Shown here: positions 33,265 to 44,433 of the stretch, piece by piece
Numbering within the stretch: position 1 is the first letter of the stretch
How the letters are laid out: every line of letters starts with the position of its first letter
Assembly: GCA_001687465.1 (NCBI GenBank)
Contig: LVLI01000146.1
Span: 62,001-126,000, forward strand
Source: Halocafeteria seosinensis
Lineage: Eukaryota; Sar; Bigyra; Bicosoecida
Direction: 5' to 3'
DNA: 64,000 bases
Made by a program: the position numbers and the translations under genes
Notes under the pieces: generated by a model
Database searches by the model: none
Seen by the model: the letters and a program-made list of their open reading frames with translations, nothing else
What the model was told of the DNA's origin: nothing

Positions 33265-33781
33265 GACTTACCCATCCTTCGTGGTCAAAACAATGTTGAT
33301 ACGACTTGCAGAACTTTGTTTCTATCCAGTCATCCTCATGATCTCGGAATACGGGGTATCGATAACGCGGAACAATTAGATGTACTGTGTTACTCTTAGC
33401 AACTTTGATAGGAGCACATTTTGCGTAACAATTTTTACCATGGATTCCAACATACGACATTTGTCACACAGGAACCATGTCCGCAATTCCTAGTGTACTG
33501 ACAGACTGACTGTACCTAGTGTACATGGCTACATACACATACAGTATATGTAATCTTCAGCGGTTGATATTCAGACGCGCATCACTTAGTGTTGTTGTGG
33601 TATTGATGCTGTAACAGATATGTACATGCTCCAGACTTCTCTTGTTCGAATGAGGTAGTTGGGGAATTCAAATTCAATGTTCCCAACCAATTTGAAGTTG
33701 GGGGCAGCTATTGACTCGAGTTTTTGTTGGGTTGTTGGCTACCTCTATAGGAACCCATCCTCAGAGAAAAAGTCAGTTACC
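33265..33781. other. Intergenic, one suggestive minus-strand frame
   Basis: This gap separates the DUF985 gene from the WDR47-like gene. A minus-strand frame starts at 33460 (MSYVGIHGKNCYAK) and runs to a GTAAGT near 33275. Continuing it would require exons antisense to the DUF985 gene, so I do not call it. A plus-strand in-frame ATG at 33677 could extend the WDR47-like protein. No RNA gene was recognised. Confidence 0.35.
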
Positions 33782-36700
33782 ATGAATAGAGACTATGAGC
33801 TACCCTCGTCATCGTCGTCGGCTTCCTCTGAAGAGAGGAAAGGCCATAAACAGCATCATAAACGACGCAGTAGGCGTCGTCAACGGCGCTCTATTCCGTC
33901 TTCGTCGTCCTCAGAGGAGCGGCATGTACCACCGCCCGCTACAATAGACCAAATAGACGCTCCCCAGCAAGGATATGATTCTCCAGTTTCCTCAGAGAGT
34001 GACGCATCCGGCTCAAAACGGAGGAAGCAAGCTGTAAAAGCAGTGGTTGAAGATGAGACAGAGGAGAATTATAAGGTGAATATTCCTTATGATGAAATTT
34101 TGTATCTTTTGCACGATACTTTGGATCAAATGGGTCTGTATGGTACGCTGCGCACACTTGAGAAGGAATCACAAAAGACGTTTGTTAACTACAACGAGGT
34201 AAAGAAGCTCCAACTACGCCTTTGATTGTTCAAAATTTGGATATACGTTTGGACGTGTGCAGGATGCCTTATTTTTGCGAAGTTTGATTTTGGATGGGAA
34301 ATACGAAGAAGCTCAGGAATTCCTAGAGGTGGGTTCTGTTGAGGTCGTCTTAATCGTACTCGGGTGAAGTTGCTGTAACTCCTTAAATCTGCAGCCGATC
34401 TTGTCCAGGTTGTCCAAAAAGAAGCAGAAGGAAGTATTACGTACCATCGGTATTCAGAAATTTTTGGAGATGTTTGTTGGAGAGGTGGGTCGCCATTTAC
34501 TGTGTTGTGTTGCTTTGTGGGAGAGGTTACACTCCACTCTGAATTGCCGCAGACATTGGATGCTAGCGTTCAAGCGTTGATTGACAATCTAAAGCGCTTA
34601 GAGTCGATTTGCTCTAAAGAAGAGTTCAATGAATTATGCTATATCTTAACTCTAGAGGATCTACAAGGTAAGTTAGAAGGTTCCTGTGTGAGTTGTCTGC
34701 GTCTTACATTGCACCGGTATTCGCCAACAGATCATCCATCATACCAAAATTGGACTGTTTCCATGGGAAGGGCGGATTGTTTTCGTACCCTAGTGCCCTT
34801 TATAGAAGAATGCCTTGGTGACGTATCCTGCGCTCCGAGGGCGAGTTCGGTTAACCCTGCCGGCGTGTTGTTTGGAATACTCGGCTGCCACGCAAGAAGC
34901 GCAGATAAAAAGTCTGAAGCTGGTCATGCGCTCATGTATCATCCCGTGTCAAGTATGTGCATTGCTTCTCGGCGTATAACTCTTCGGTACGTGTTAGTGC
35001 TCTTTCCCCGCAGATCATATAGAAAGCAGAGATGGACGATTTTTTTCTGCCTCGTCCGTTGCCGACGTGAGGACCAATATTACACGCGAGGCTTCCTCGG
35101 TATTCTCTGAAATACAGCGAGAGGATCCCGCTGACTTAATGCAAAACCAGTTTATTGTGAAAAACGAGGAGCATGTAGAGAAAGGATCAGACTTCCGAGT
35201 ACAAGTGGGAAGAGGAGGCCGTAAGAATGAGACCCAGGGTTCTACGGGGGAACATGTTCGGCTCTCTCAAACACAGCTCTTGTCGCCCTACCTTGAAAAG
35301 GCAGCTTCAAAAAACGGAAATGCCCGCCCAAGGACGGCAGGAGACGATTTATACCGGCGCTATGTGAAACATCCACACGATAGTGGATCAAACGAGCCAA
35401 GTGTAGTGGCTAAACTTGGTGGTAGAGAAGCAACATTGGAGGAGTCACAGGACATCCAGGAGCTTTTGCGCCGCAGCTTAGATCCCAGTCAACTTCGCTC
35501 TTTGAAAGTGAATAACAGTGAGACCAGGGAAGTGCACAACGGTTCGGGTACGGAAGAGGCGGAGGAGGAAGCGGAAACAAAGAAAGCGCCTGTGGCTTGG
35601 GAAATCCCCTTCTTCGAAGACGCCAAAGTGAAGGAAACCAAGAAAGCTCCGAAGGAATCTAGATCAGCCAGACAAGTTGAACCGGAACTGGGACCTCAAA
35701 AACCAACTCGCCACTTCCATCCGACTGACGTTATGCGAATGAGACGTGTCTCAGGTAATCGTAGACCGCAAACTGCTCCCAGCTCCAGGGATCAAGGTAA
35801 AAGCAACACTCCTGTGCATGTTCCTTCCGCTCCCCCAAGCAGCGACGCTGAACATACAGATCGGCCAAAAACTATGGAAACTACGGTGAGACGTGCGAAT
35901 ACAACGGAAGAGACTAGTGTTCCCAAGAGTGAAGACGCTCAAAGATTACTTACTCCCACCTCGGAATCTTCAGAGGATGATCAACAGCCAGTAGAAGAAA
36001 AGAGGGAGCCGGAGGAGGAGCACTTGCGCCCTCCCCCGTCCGAGCTTGAGCAAAATGAATGTGTGGATTATGATGCCGCCCAGCAGAACCTTCCACACTG
36101 GTCCTGGCACAAGGGTGATAATACTTCTTTGGAGTTTAATGTGGTGTCCTCATTTTCTGATGTATCTCCTATACGTACTATTGACTTTGACGGATCTGGT
36201 TCATTCTTGTCAATTGGTAGCAACAGCAAATACCTGAGGGTCGGCCATTTTCCTCTTGGGGTGTTTAACGCTTCGTCATATATGGATGTAAATGGGGACT
36301 ACGACGTTTACGAGTCGTTCAGTAATCCTGAGCGGATAGATGGTAAAATCAAAATCCTCGAAGCCTATCGGGATTTCCATATGGGGAGCGTTTATTCGAT
36401 AGATTGGAGCAATCACCGCGGAAACACCATCAACCAGCAAGATCCATTGAATATTTCTCAAGGGGACACCGCACTGATTGCCACCGGGTCGAACGACACC
36501 GTTGTAAAGCTGTTGCGCTGGGAATATGAGGGAATGAAATCAGCCGGCGATGTGTCTTCCTCGTCAGATGTGCTCTCCACTTGTGGAAGCAGTTGGCTAG
36601 CTGGCCAGGCTGTAGGAGAGCCGCGTATCAAAAGGCCCGAAGCTGGGACTGTGAGAAAAGTGCAATTTTTAACTAGGCGATGTTTAGCTACCGCTGGTTC

Positions 36701-37316
36701 AGGTCAAGGGGCTTTGTGTGTTTTTGATGTTGAAGCTTCCGGAAGTGAACCTACTCAACGATTCTCCGGCCATTCCGGAGTTGTGTTTTCTCTTCAGAAA
36801 TGGGGGCATGCAGATGATGGCAACATATTTTTGAGTGGTGGCAGCGATAATACAGTTCGTTTATGGGATCTTCGCACCGGTTCTAGACCAGTGATGGAGA
36901 GTCAACTTTCCGGAGCACACCCAGAAGTTCATTCACTTGCATCCAATAGCTATACCATGGAACGTCAGGTGTTTGCCGCCGGATGTAGTGACGGAAGTGT
37001 TCGTCTGTTTGATTTGCGGAGTACCTCGCGTGAAGCTGCAAGCTCTTCATCACTCCATACGTCCGAATGTCGCTCAGTGGAATTCAGTCCTGATGGGAGC
37101 CTTCTGTTGTCTGGGTCGTTTGATAAATCTTTCGCGGTGTGGGATGTAAGCAATTCCAATTTTAAGGATACATCTGGAGACCTGAAACTCATTCACCATC
37201 AACAGAATGCCCATGAGGATAAAGTGTTGCAAGTGAAGTGGCACCCTATTTGTCCTGCAATTGCCACAAGTAGTGCAGACAAAACTGTTCAATTATGGAA
37301 AGTGACGCCTAGCTGA
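33782..37316 (+). CDS. WDR47-like protein: LisH/CTLH N-terminus and C-terminal WD40 propeller
   Basis: Six exons: 33782-34198, 34263-34328, 34395-34484, 34553-34667, 34731-34952 and 35014-37316. They give 1,070 residues. After a Ser/Arg-rich start there is a LisH-like helix pair (YDEILYLLHDTLDQMG, YGTLRTLEKESQ) and a CTLH segment (DALFLRSLILDGKYEEAQEF). Next come CSKEEFNELCYILTLEDLQ and HPSYQNWTVSMGRADCF, which match the block in animal WDR47 (LCLLLTL and the FKDWN segment). A long disordered region is followed by about seven WD repeats, with FSDVSPIRTIDFDGSG, NTVRLWDLRTG, GSVRLFDLRS, SFAVWDVSN and KTVQLWKV visible. In animals WDR47 is a microtubule-associated protein needed for motile-cilia central pairs and neuronal microtubules. 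The chosen ATG at 33782 has an A at -3. Confidence 0.86.
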
Positions 37317-37557
37317 GTGGAGACTTCCAAAAGCAGTAGCCAATGAGGGCATCGAATCCTTCCATGTTCAATTAGGGATGTACAAATGTTCGAGTTTGAA
37401 AAGCTGCAAACGTCTTCGTCTAGGATAAGTACGTATGGCTGGAGTGCCATACTGCGTTTACTTAAATTTCATCAGTATGTGTATTTGTTTATCAAGGACC
37501 CCACGAGGTACTGAAGGAGAGTGCACTATCAAATTTATTCATATATACCGCAGCTAT

Positions 37558-39649
37558 CTACCTATTCTTCTTGGGTTTCTTTTTAGAACTCTTATTATTC
37601 GGAGGTTTAGGTTTATGTGCAGATTTCTTGGAAGAGCCATTCGTCGCTGATACGGCGCTACTTCCCGTGGTGTTGTCTTCGGAGCTGGCAGAAGCAACAG
37701 TAGAAGCCGCCGCAGAACTCGCCGCACTTGATTGCTGTGGGGATGGTGTCTCTACTAGCCCATTTTCCACACCACTAATCATTTGTTGCATGAAGCGCTG
37801 AGTCACCGACATGTAATTTCGCACCTCTCTAAGATACTCGAACATCTTAGCGGCGCTTAGTTCATTACTTATAAACCTGTAGAACAAGTGCACGTATCTT
37901 CTTAGACTTACTCAGGCCACAACGCTGAACACATACTTGTTAACATCGTCTCTCAACTCTACAAGCTCTTGCAAGTACTCCATGTTTTTCTCTAACTTCT
38001 GTTGCAAGAATTCAAATAACAAGAGCTCTGCCTCATTTTCGCAATAGTAGCCAAATACATATCTGCGGAAATAAGCAGCAATCATTCATCAGCATCACCC
38101 AAAGTCGCTACAGCAAGCGATACGTACGTCCACTTCAATACTCTTCTTGCCTCCATAAGTAAGTTACATGCGTTCTCTAAACACTCAACATCTTTGTAAG
38201 TAAGTCCTTTAACGCTCTGGAGACTATTTAGTTTCTCTCTCAAGTCCGAGAGCAGACGTTCGGTAGTCTTCCGAGCCTTCTCATGGTTCGCATATCGGCT
38301 GAAGTAGTGCATGTACCTATCCAAGTATTCACTAGCTTCTCGAGCGCTCTGCTCAATGTTCTGGAGATTGGGATCACGCTTAGCTTTATCAGAGTATTTA
38401 TTGCATTCATAGTATCCCCCACTGCTGGTTCCATGGTCGGACCATGGTCCCAGACACATCCAACAAAACTCATGACCACATCCACCACTATGTTGCTTAC
38501 ATGTCATGTGATTGCAACCTTGATTCTTCTCAATGTGGACTCCGCATTTTGGACATGGCTTAGTGTTAGCCATGATCCACATTGTGTTTTCACTCTCACT
38601 ACTGTTCTTTATCTTCCACTTCTTCACGTCCCTACAAACTGCCGGCCGATGAGCATCCTCTAAACATGCGAAGCAGTACATATGCCCACAGCGACACAAC
38701 ACATCGTAAGCACCACCTCCTGAATACAGCGACATATACGGGCAATTGGGTGCCGGGCAAAACTTGGCATGAGGATTTCGATCCACAAAGGCTTCAACAA
38801 GGAAACGATCAAACTGATTAAGCTCTTCTTCTGAGCAAAATTGTCGAAACAGTCTTCGTCTAACTTTCTGCAAACGCGTACGTTAATGCATTTAACTACT
38901 ACTTCAGCGACATGTTTATCGTTCTATACTATACATACTTCTGTACAGTCGGCTTCAGGGCACACAAGATTTATACAACCGTGACCGCGAGCAATTTCTT
39001 CTTTGATGTACGATCTCCATCCCTCCCATGAAATCCAGTGTCCACACGGGAGCGCTTCACATTCTGTATAGGCGATATCATCATCCAAAGTTATCGGGCA
39101 CATCTCTAAATATCCTTCAGGCCTCGGAGGCGGATCCCCAGGGGAAATTCCGACTTCTCTCCGGAGCTGTACCAAGACGGTGTGCTCGTAGTCTCTAAAC
39201 AGAGGCGAGAAACAGTGAGGAAACACACTTACTTGTTCGGGCCGATCAAACCACTGCGTTTTCAGTTTCTGATCGTCCCACCGAAAATGATTTAGCAACA
39301 CCAGCACTTCATCTGAAGGAAGGCATAAAACTTCCGCTGTTTCATTGACGACTCGTAGCATCTCCTCCTTCATCTCGTGGAATGTAACTATGACACATTC
39401 TTTCCTCTCATCAGCACTGACGCTTCCATGGAGCAATTGTTTCAAAGCGTACTGTGTGGAGGCTTCCGCCGTAGCACGTCGGCTCGCTGAGTGCTCATCG
39501 TTTGCCAGAGCGTGGTCTTTCGCCTCTGGTGTGGAGGAGCCTTGGTGATCCTCGTCAGATTCGTACACATAGTCCTCTTCCTCTTCCATCGCCACATCTT
39601 CCTCCGATTCGTACTCGTACTCCGAGTCCTCATCCACTAGATCGTCCAT
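37558..39649 (-). CDS. Ariadne-family RBR E3 ubiquitin ligase with degenerate RING1
   Basis: Five exons: 39649-39233, 39166-38939, 38867-38128, 38062-37937 and 37876-37558. They give 609 residues. RBR ligases take ubiquitin from an E2 bound at RING1 onto a RING2 cysteine. An acidic N-terminus and UBA-like helix (SDEVLVLLNHFRWDDQKLKT) match ARIH1. RING1 is MCPITLDDDIAY, LPCGHWISWEGW and LVCPEADC. Compared with ARIH1 the second cysteine (CPIT) and the two after the histidine (ISWEG) are missing. The IBR (FCPAPNC, CRCGHMYCFAC) is intact. RING2 has CPKCGVHIEKNQGCNHMTC, whose last cysteine is the catalytic one, then FCWMCLGPWSDHG. The ariadne autoinhibitory helices follow, with a Ser/Lys-rich tail unlike ARIH1. 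Introns are 62-71 bp. Confidence 0.9.
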
Positions 39650-40092
39650 CGTTCCTCGGGGAAAGTCAAGTACAACAAAAACGACTTCAAGACGATTCAC
39701 TTTGCTTTAAGCCTTGCTCTATCAATTTTCTCTTTGCACACTCTCTCTCTCGTTTCTCCTGTACTCCTCCAATGGACATCGAGAAAAGACAAGGAAAACA
39801 CGTGCAATACCGAGTCGGTACACAGACAAACACGGTTCTTAGAGGGCTTTTGTACGATTCTTAAAAGACTACTTCTCGTCAAACTTCAACTTCCCCCCAC
39901 CCGGACCCGGACAACATCGTTGGGGAGTGCCACGGTGAAAATTTCCAAACGTCGGGCGGCGGGACGGGAGGTCACCGCACCCTTCATTCGCTTCAGGGGA
40001 TTATTAACCATGGACATCATTTGATAAGGGTTCATGCACTTTGATGGAGTGGTACTTTACTTAGGTTCCATTTCTGGTCGAATTAAAGCGCC
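39650..40092. other. Divergent promoter region, nothing else recognised
   Basis: This 443-bp gap lies between the starts of the RBR ligase gene and the CAF1 gene. Short frames on both strands here have no coding character. It should hold both promoters and 5' UTRs. Confidence 0.4.
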
Positions 40093-41439
40093 ATGTCGTC
40101 GTCATTTTACCGCCCACCGGGCGCTTCTCCCATGTCGTCTCCTCCGTCAGCCCACCAAAATGGCTCCAATCAGCAATATAATGGCCGTAGAGACACGACA
40201 GATACGACAGGAGGGAGTGTAAGCAAGAGTCTCACCTATGACCAACCTACACAAGGCAACGAGAAGTTTAGACACCCCAGTGGTAAGTGCCAAACCCCGT
40301 GAGTGACAGGTGCTCTTCTTCAAATTAGTCCTAAATCGAGCATTATACACCCTTTCCATATTTATTATGGCCTAATTCTTGTTTGATCTATGCCTATCAA
40401 TGCAACTGCAGGTAAAATTATCGAAATACGAGATGTATGGGCCAGCAATTTGGATGAAGAAATGGCCTGCATACGTGAAATTGTGCAGAAATACAATTAT
40501 GTTGCAATGGTATGTATTAAGCAATTGGGCTCATCCACCAACGTTGTTTCAGCAGCAGAACACTAAGCATGATTGGATATTGCTATGCACACACTAACAG
40601 GACACTGAGTTCCCCGGTGTTGTCGCACGACCTGTTGGAAGTTTTGCCAGCCACACAGAATATACCTATCAAACTCTGAGATGTAACGTGGATTTGTTGA
40701 GGATTATTCAGTTAGGTTTAACGTTTGCGGATGAAAACGGAGATATACCAGAAGGATGTGCTTGCTGGCAGTTTAACTTCCAGTTCGACCTCAAGTATGA
40801 AGACTGTTGAACGTGCATGTGGCTTCCATGGCCGTGGTCATCATTCTCCCATTCGAATGGTTTTGCAGGGAAGACCTATATGCTCAAGATAGTATAGATT
40901 TGCTGAAGCGCTCGGGAATCGATTTCGACAGACATCAACGAGAAGGCGTTGATGTCATGCGTTTTGGTGAATTACTGATGTCATCTGGGTTAGTGTTAAT
41001 GCCGAATGTGAAGTGGATTTCATTTCACAGCGGTTACGATTTTGGTTATTTATTAAAGGTACGTGATATCATGGGGACTGATTTCCAAGTTCCCAAAGAT
41101 GTAGTACTGCTGTCAAACAATTTGCAGCTGTTGACATGCCAAGCACTCCCGGAGGATGAGCACTCATTTTTTAGTCTTTTAAGTCGATATTTTCCTTATA
41201 TTTACGATATCAAGCAACTTATGAGGTCGGTAGATGGCCTTCAGGGTGGATTGAATAGAGTGGCTGAGGATCTAGGTGTTGATCGAGTCGGGCCAAAGCA
41301 CCAGGCCGGAAGTGATAGTCTTCTAACCAGTGCTGTCTTTTTCGCTATGAGTGAAAGATTCTTCGAGAGCAATGTCGAGAAGAAAGGGTTTACAGGTTCA
41401 TTGTATGGCCTTAAGAACCCGTTCAACCAAATTCAATAA
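40093..41439 (+). CDS. CAF1: CCR4-NOT deadenylase CAF1/POP2 (CNOT7/8 type)
   Basis: Five exons: 40093-40282, 40412-40509, 40601-40794, 40869-41058 and 41128-41439. They give 327 residues. CAF1 is a DEDD-type 3'-5' exonuclease that shortens mRNA poly(A) tails in the CCR4-NOT complex. Catalytic residues are visible: Asp and Glu in DTEFPGVVARP, Asp in FHSGYDFGYLLK, and Asp in HQAGSDSLLTS. Family landmarks IIEIRDVWASNLDEEM, QTLRCNVDLLRIIQLGLTF, CACWQFNF and IYDIKQLM are all present. The last intron (41059-41127, 69 bp) is a multiple of three and has no in-frame stop, so unspliced RNA would encode a 23-residue insertion in the nuclease domain. The first ~63 residues are a disordered Ser/Pro/Gln-rich extension. 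Confidence 0.95.
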
Positions 41440-41702
41440 TTAATATGCAACAGTCGCAAATCTGTAGTGGAAATGCTATGATTACATTGTTGTTACTAAT
41501 GAAACGGTCCAACGAATCATTGGCGAATCGCCATTGCTACGTGGCCAGAAAAAACTTTGTCGAAGTCCTTCAATTGGCCGACTTCTTGAACAAAGCCATT
41601 AGCTTCAAGGAGCGAGGTGATTGAAGCGGAGGACAGTGTTACAACAGTATGATAGACTCCGACGATATTGTTGTATGCACGCGGTAATTTTTGAAGCCTA
41701 AG

Positions 41703-43574
41703 ATGTATTTCGTCTGCATCGACATCATATGCGCAGCTTGCTGCACTTGGAAAGCATGCTGCTCATGTGGAGCAAGCAGCCAGCGCAGTGCCAAAGCCAC
41801 TAAACTCGTGTATGTCTCCATCATTCTCCTGGCCTCCATTGCCAGTATATGTTTCCGATTTGTCGGTCTCGACGCCATTGACAGCGTCCTGGACCAATTC
41901 AAGTCATGCACGGGGAAGCATTGCCTGCGAAATCAAGCTGTCATGCGCACGAGTTTAAGCGTATTCATCTTCTTTCTGGGCATGATTCTCGCTGTCACAA
42001 TCAATGTGGTACGTACTCCTGTTGTGGCCTGAGAATGATGGTGATATTGATGGTGGTGGGATTACGGCACCTATACAGCGATACCACCTCGGAGCATGGT
42101 TGTGGAAATTACTGGCATGGATCGCGCTGTTTGTAATCTGCTTATTCGCCTTCCCGCATGGTACGTGAACCTTCTGAGGCTGCGAGACTTGGTACTCGAC
42201 GAGATACGCATGGTTTTTTGCCCCGTCGTGCAGAATTCTTCAAGGTGTACACGTGGATCTCGCGGGTGGGATCCATGCTGTTTCTCATGGTTCAAGTGCT
42301 CATGTTGATAGACTTCGCGTATGACTTCCAGGAGTATGCTTTGGATAAAATCAAAGAGGTAATTGTGCTAGTTCGTAGGTATCCTTATAAGTCCTGTAGA
42401 TTGATTCGTTTGTGATTGTTCAACAGCGTGATAATGAGCTTCATGATGAAGGAATCGAGCCCGGGTGCCTTTCAAACCACTGGAAGGTTATTTATGTTTT
42501 TGTCAGCGGTAGCTTGTTCATCGCAGCAGTTGTTGGGCATGGCATCATGGTTGACCGTTTTGGAGGCTGCTTTGAAGGCCTTTTCTTCAGTGTGGAAAGT
42601 CTCGTGGCGGGTATTCTATTGACAGGCTTAAGCAGTAAGTAGGACATTACGCTTATTGTACCCGAGAGTGCACAGGCTTGACGCCGCTTCGTTTGCTTGT
42701 CCAGTTTCCGCGGGTGTAGGAGCTGGCCTACTTCCACCGTCAATGGTGTTCGTCAACTTGGCAGTCTACACTTGGGGAGCTGTGTCCAACAATCCTGATA
42801 CAAGCTGCAATCCTGGATTGGGAAGTGTACGTCAGGGCCAATTGGTTTCACTTATTTGAAGCACTAGTCACCCTTTGCTACAGGGCTCCACATGGAGGAT
42901 TATAATTGGGCTAATTCTAGCAATAGGATCCATCTGTTGGGGAAGTTTCCGAGCTGCAGGCTCTGCGTACGACATCATCGCTAAGACTGGGGGTCCGCCG
43001 AATACGTTCGAATCAATATCGGACAATCGCCAAGGTACAGCCGACGACAACGGGTATCAAGAAGCCAACTCAGCTTCAGACATTGACGATGACTCATACG
43101 CAGAGGCTGGAGATGGTTCCGCGAAAGAAGAGAACGCTGACGAAGAAAGTGGGGAATCAAGAGGTGATATTCGTACCGCGCAGCTTCGAGACGCCCATGA
43201 GGAGTCAGGGAGTGACAACAAAGCAGAATTCGAGGAAGAAGAGGAGAAAAATCGTATAAATGACGCCGATCCGCAAGCTGTTAGTTATCACGTCATTATG
43301 GCTATCAGTGGCTTGTACATAGGCATGTTATTTACAAACTGGGGCGACACCAATGCCGATTTGGACTCATCGGACCCTGAGCTAAGTAATACTGCAATGT
43401 GGTACGTGTCCTCACTGTTGCCTGTTTGAAATGCTGATTAACGACAACAATGGTGAATGAGTTGACTGCAGGACGCGTATGGGGGCTGTCTGGGCAATTC
43501 AACTCATTTTCTTGTGGACTCTTGTGGCGCCCAAGGTAGGCCCTGTCATTTGTCCCGGTAGAAGTTTTGAATGA
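41703..43574 (+). CDS. SERINC/TMS1 family multi-pass membrane protein
   Basis: Seven exons: 41703-42008, 42079-42160, 42234-42358, 42427-42634, 42705-42826, 42884-43401 and 43472-43574. They give 487 residues. SERINC proteins are 10-11-span membrane proteins with lipid-scramblase activity. They were originally linked to serine incorporation into phosphatidylserine and sphingolipids. Landmarks are the Cys-rich N-terminus (CAACCTWKACCSCG), CLRNQAVMRTSLSVF, LGAWLWKLLAWIALF, LMVQVLMLIDFAYDFQE, VYTWGAVSNNPDTSCNP and VSYHVIMAISGLYIGM followed by LFTNWG. It ends with IFLWTLVAPK. An acidic loop of ~80 residues sits before the last spans, as in other SERINCs. After LVAPK the frame either reads through to a stop at 43574 or splices at a GTAGGC to a short exon near 43797; the read-through is given. 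Confidence 0.92.
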
Positions 43575-44433
43575 GCTTGCGAGCTCTGGATTGTACTGCT
43601 GGAGCGACTGCTCTCGAAGACCAAACGTCTGCTACTCTTGATCGATATTTTGTGGCACCCTCCGGTATCAGCAGACCTCGGCTCAGCGCGCGTAGCCGGA
43701 CTACTGGCGCCTATAACCGTCTGTCTCCCTACGCGTTTTGCAAATCGCCCTTGCTTGTAGAGTACTCGTAATTTGGACTGGTTATTTCACTTCCAGATAG
43801 TTACTGTGTCCTGAGGTGCCGAAGTGGTGGATATTGTACTCATTTTCACCCACAGCGGAACATTAAGCCGAACGATGTATTCGTGGAAGGAACGAGTTAT
43901 GTAACAAAAGACGCGTTAATTTTTATGGAGCAAACCTAACAAATAGCTTGTTACGCCCTGCTAGTTGGTAAACTCAAGGGGGGATTCTAACGACACTGGA
44001 AACAACCATAGGAACGGAAGACAACTGTCAGCCGTCTGAGGCTGCGACTATGCGAGATTCTCAGACCTTGCTTCTGTTAAGCGACTTCATCCCTTGTTTG
44101 CTCTTAACATGGAAGTTGGGAGATCAACAATCCGTCGTGCATGAATAAAATTATCTCGGCCAGGTAAAGCACATTAGAACTCTGTTTGCGCGTCGTGATA
44201 CAGGTGACCTAATATTAAACGGGAATTTCCAAGAATACAGCATTTAAGCTCATAGGTGATTATGCGCCTTGTGCTTAATCATATCATGAATAAAATGTAT
44301 GACGCGTGTATGAAATCTGAATATAAGCGACATGGAAAGAGGCAGGGGAAATAGTGTGCATTTGTTAGCCCAAAAAACGATTACTCATCATGTCAGCGAA
44401 GCGAAGTGAATTCGCGCTAGGGGTATTATCCAT
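43575..44433. other. Convergent 3' region (~860 bp), nothing recognised
   Basis: This gap separates the 3' ends of the SERINC and PKD-protein genes. It may contain a short last SERINC exon at about 43797-43814. A 66-codon plus frame at 43571-43771 has no recognisable domain. No RNA gene or repeat was found. Confidence 0.4.

Noticed and set aside
33161-33460. Minus-strand frame beginning MSYVGIHGKNCYAK with a GTAAGT after 61 codons
   Set aside because: Any downstream exon would lie antisense to the well-supported DUF985 gene, and no homology is apparent.
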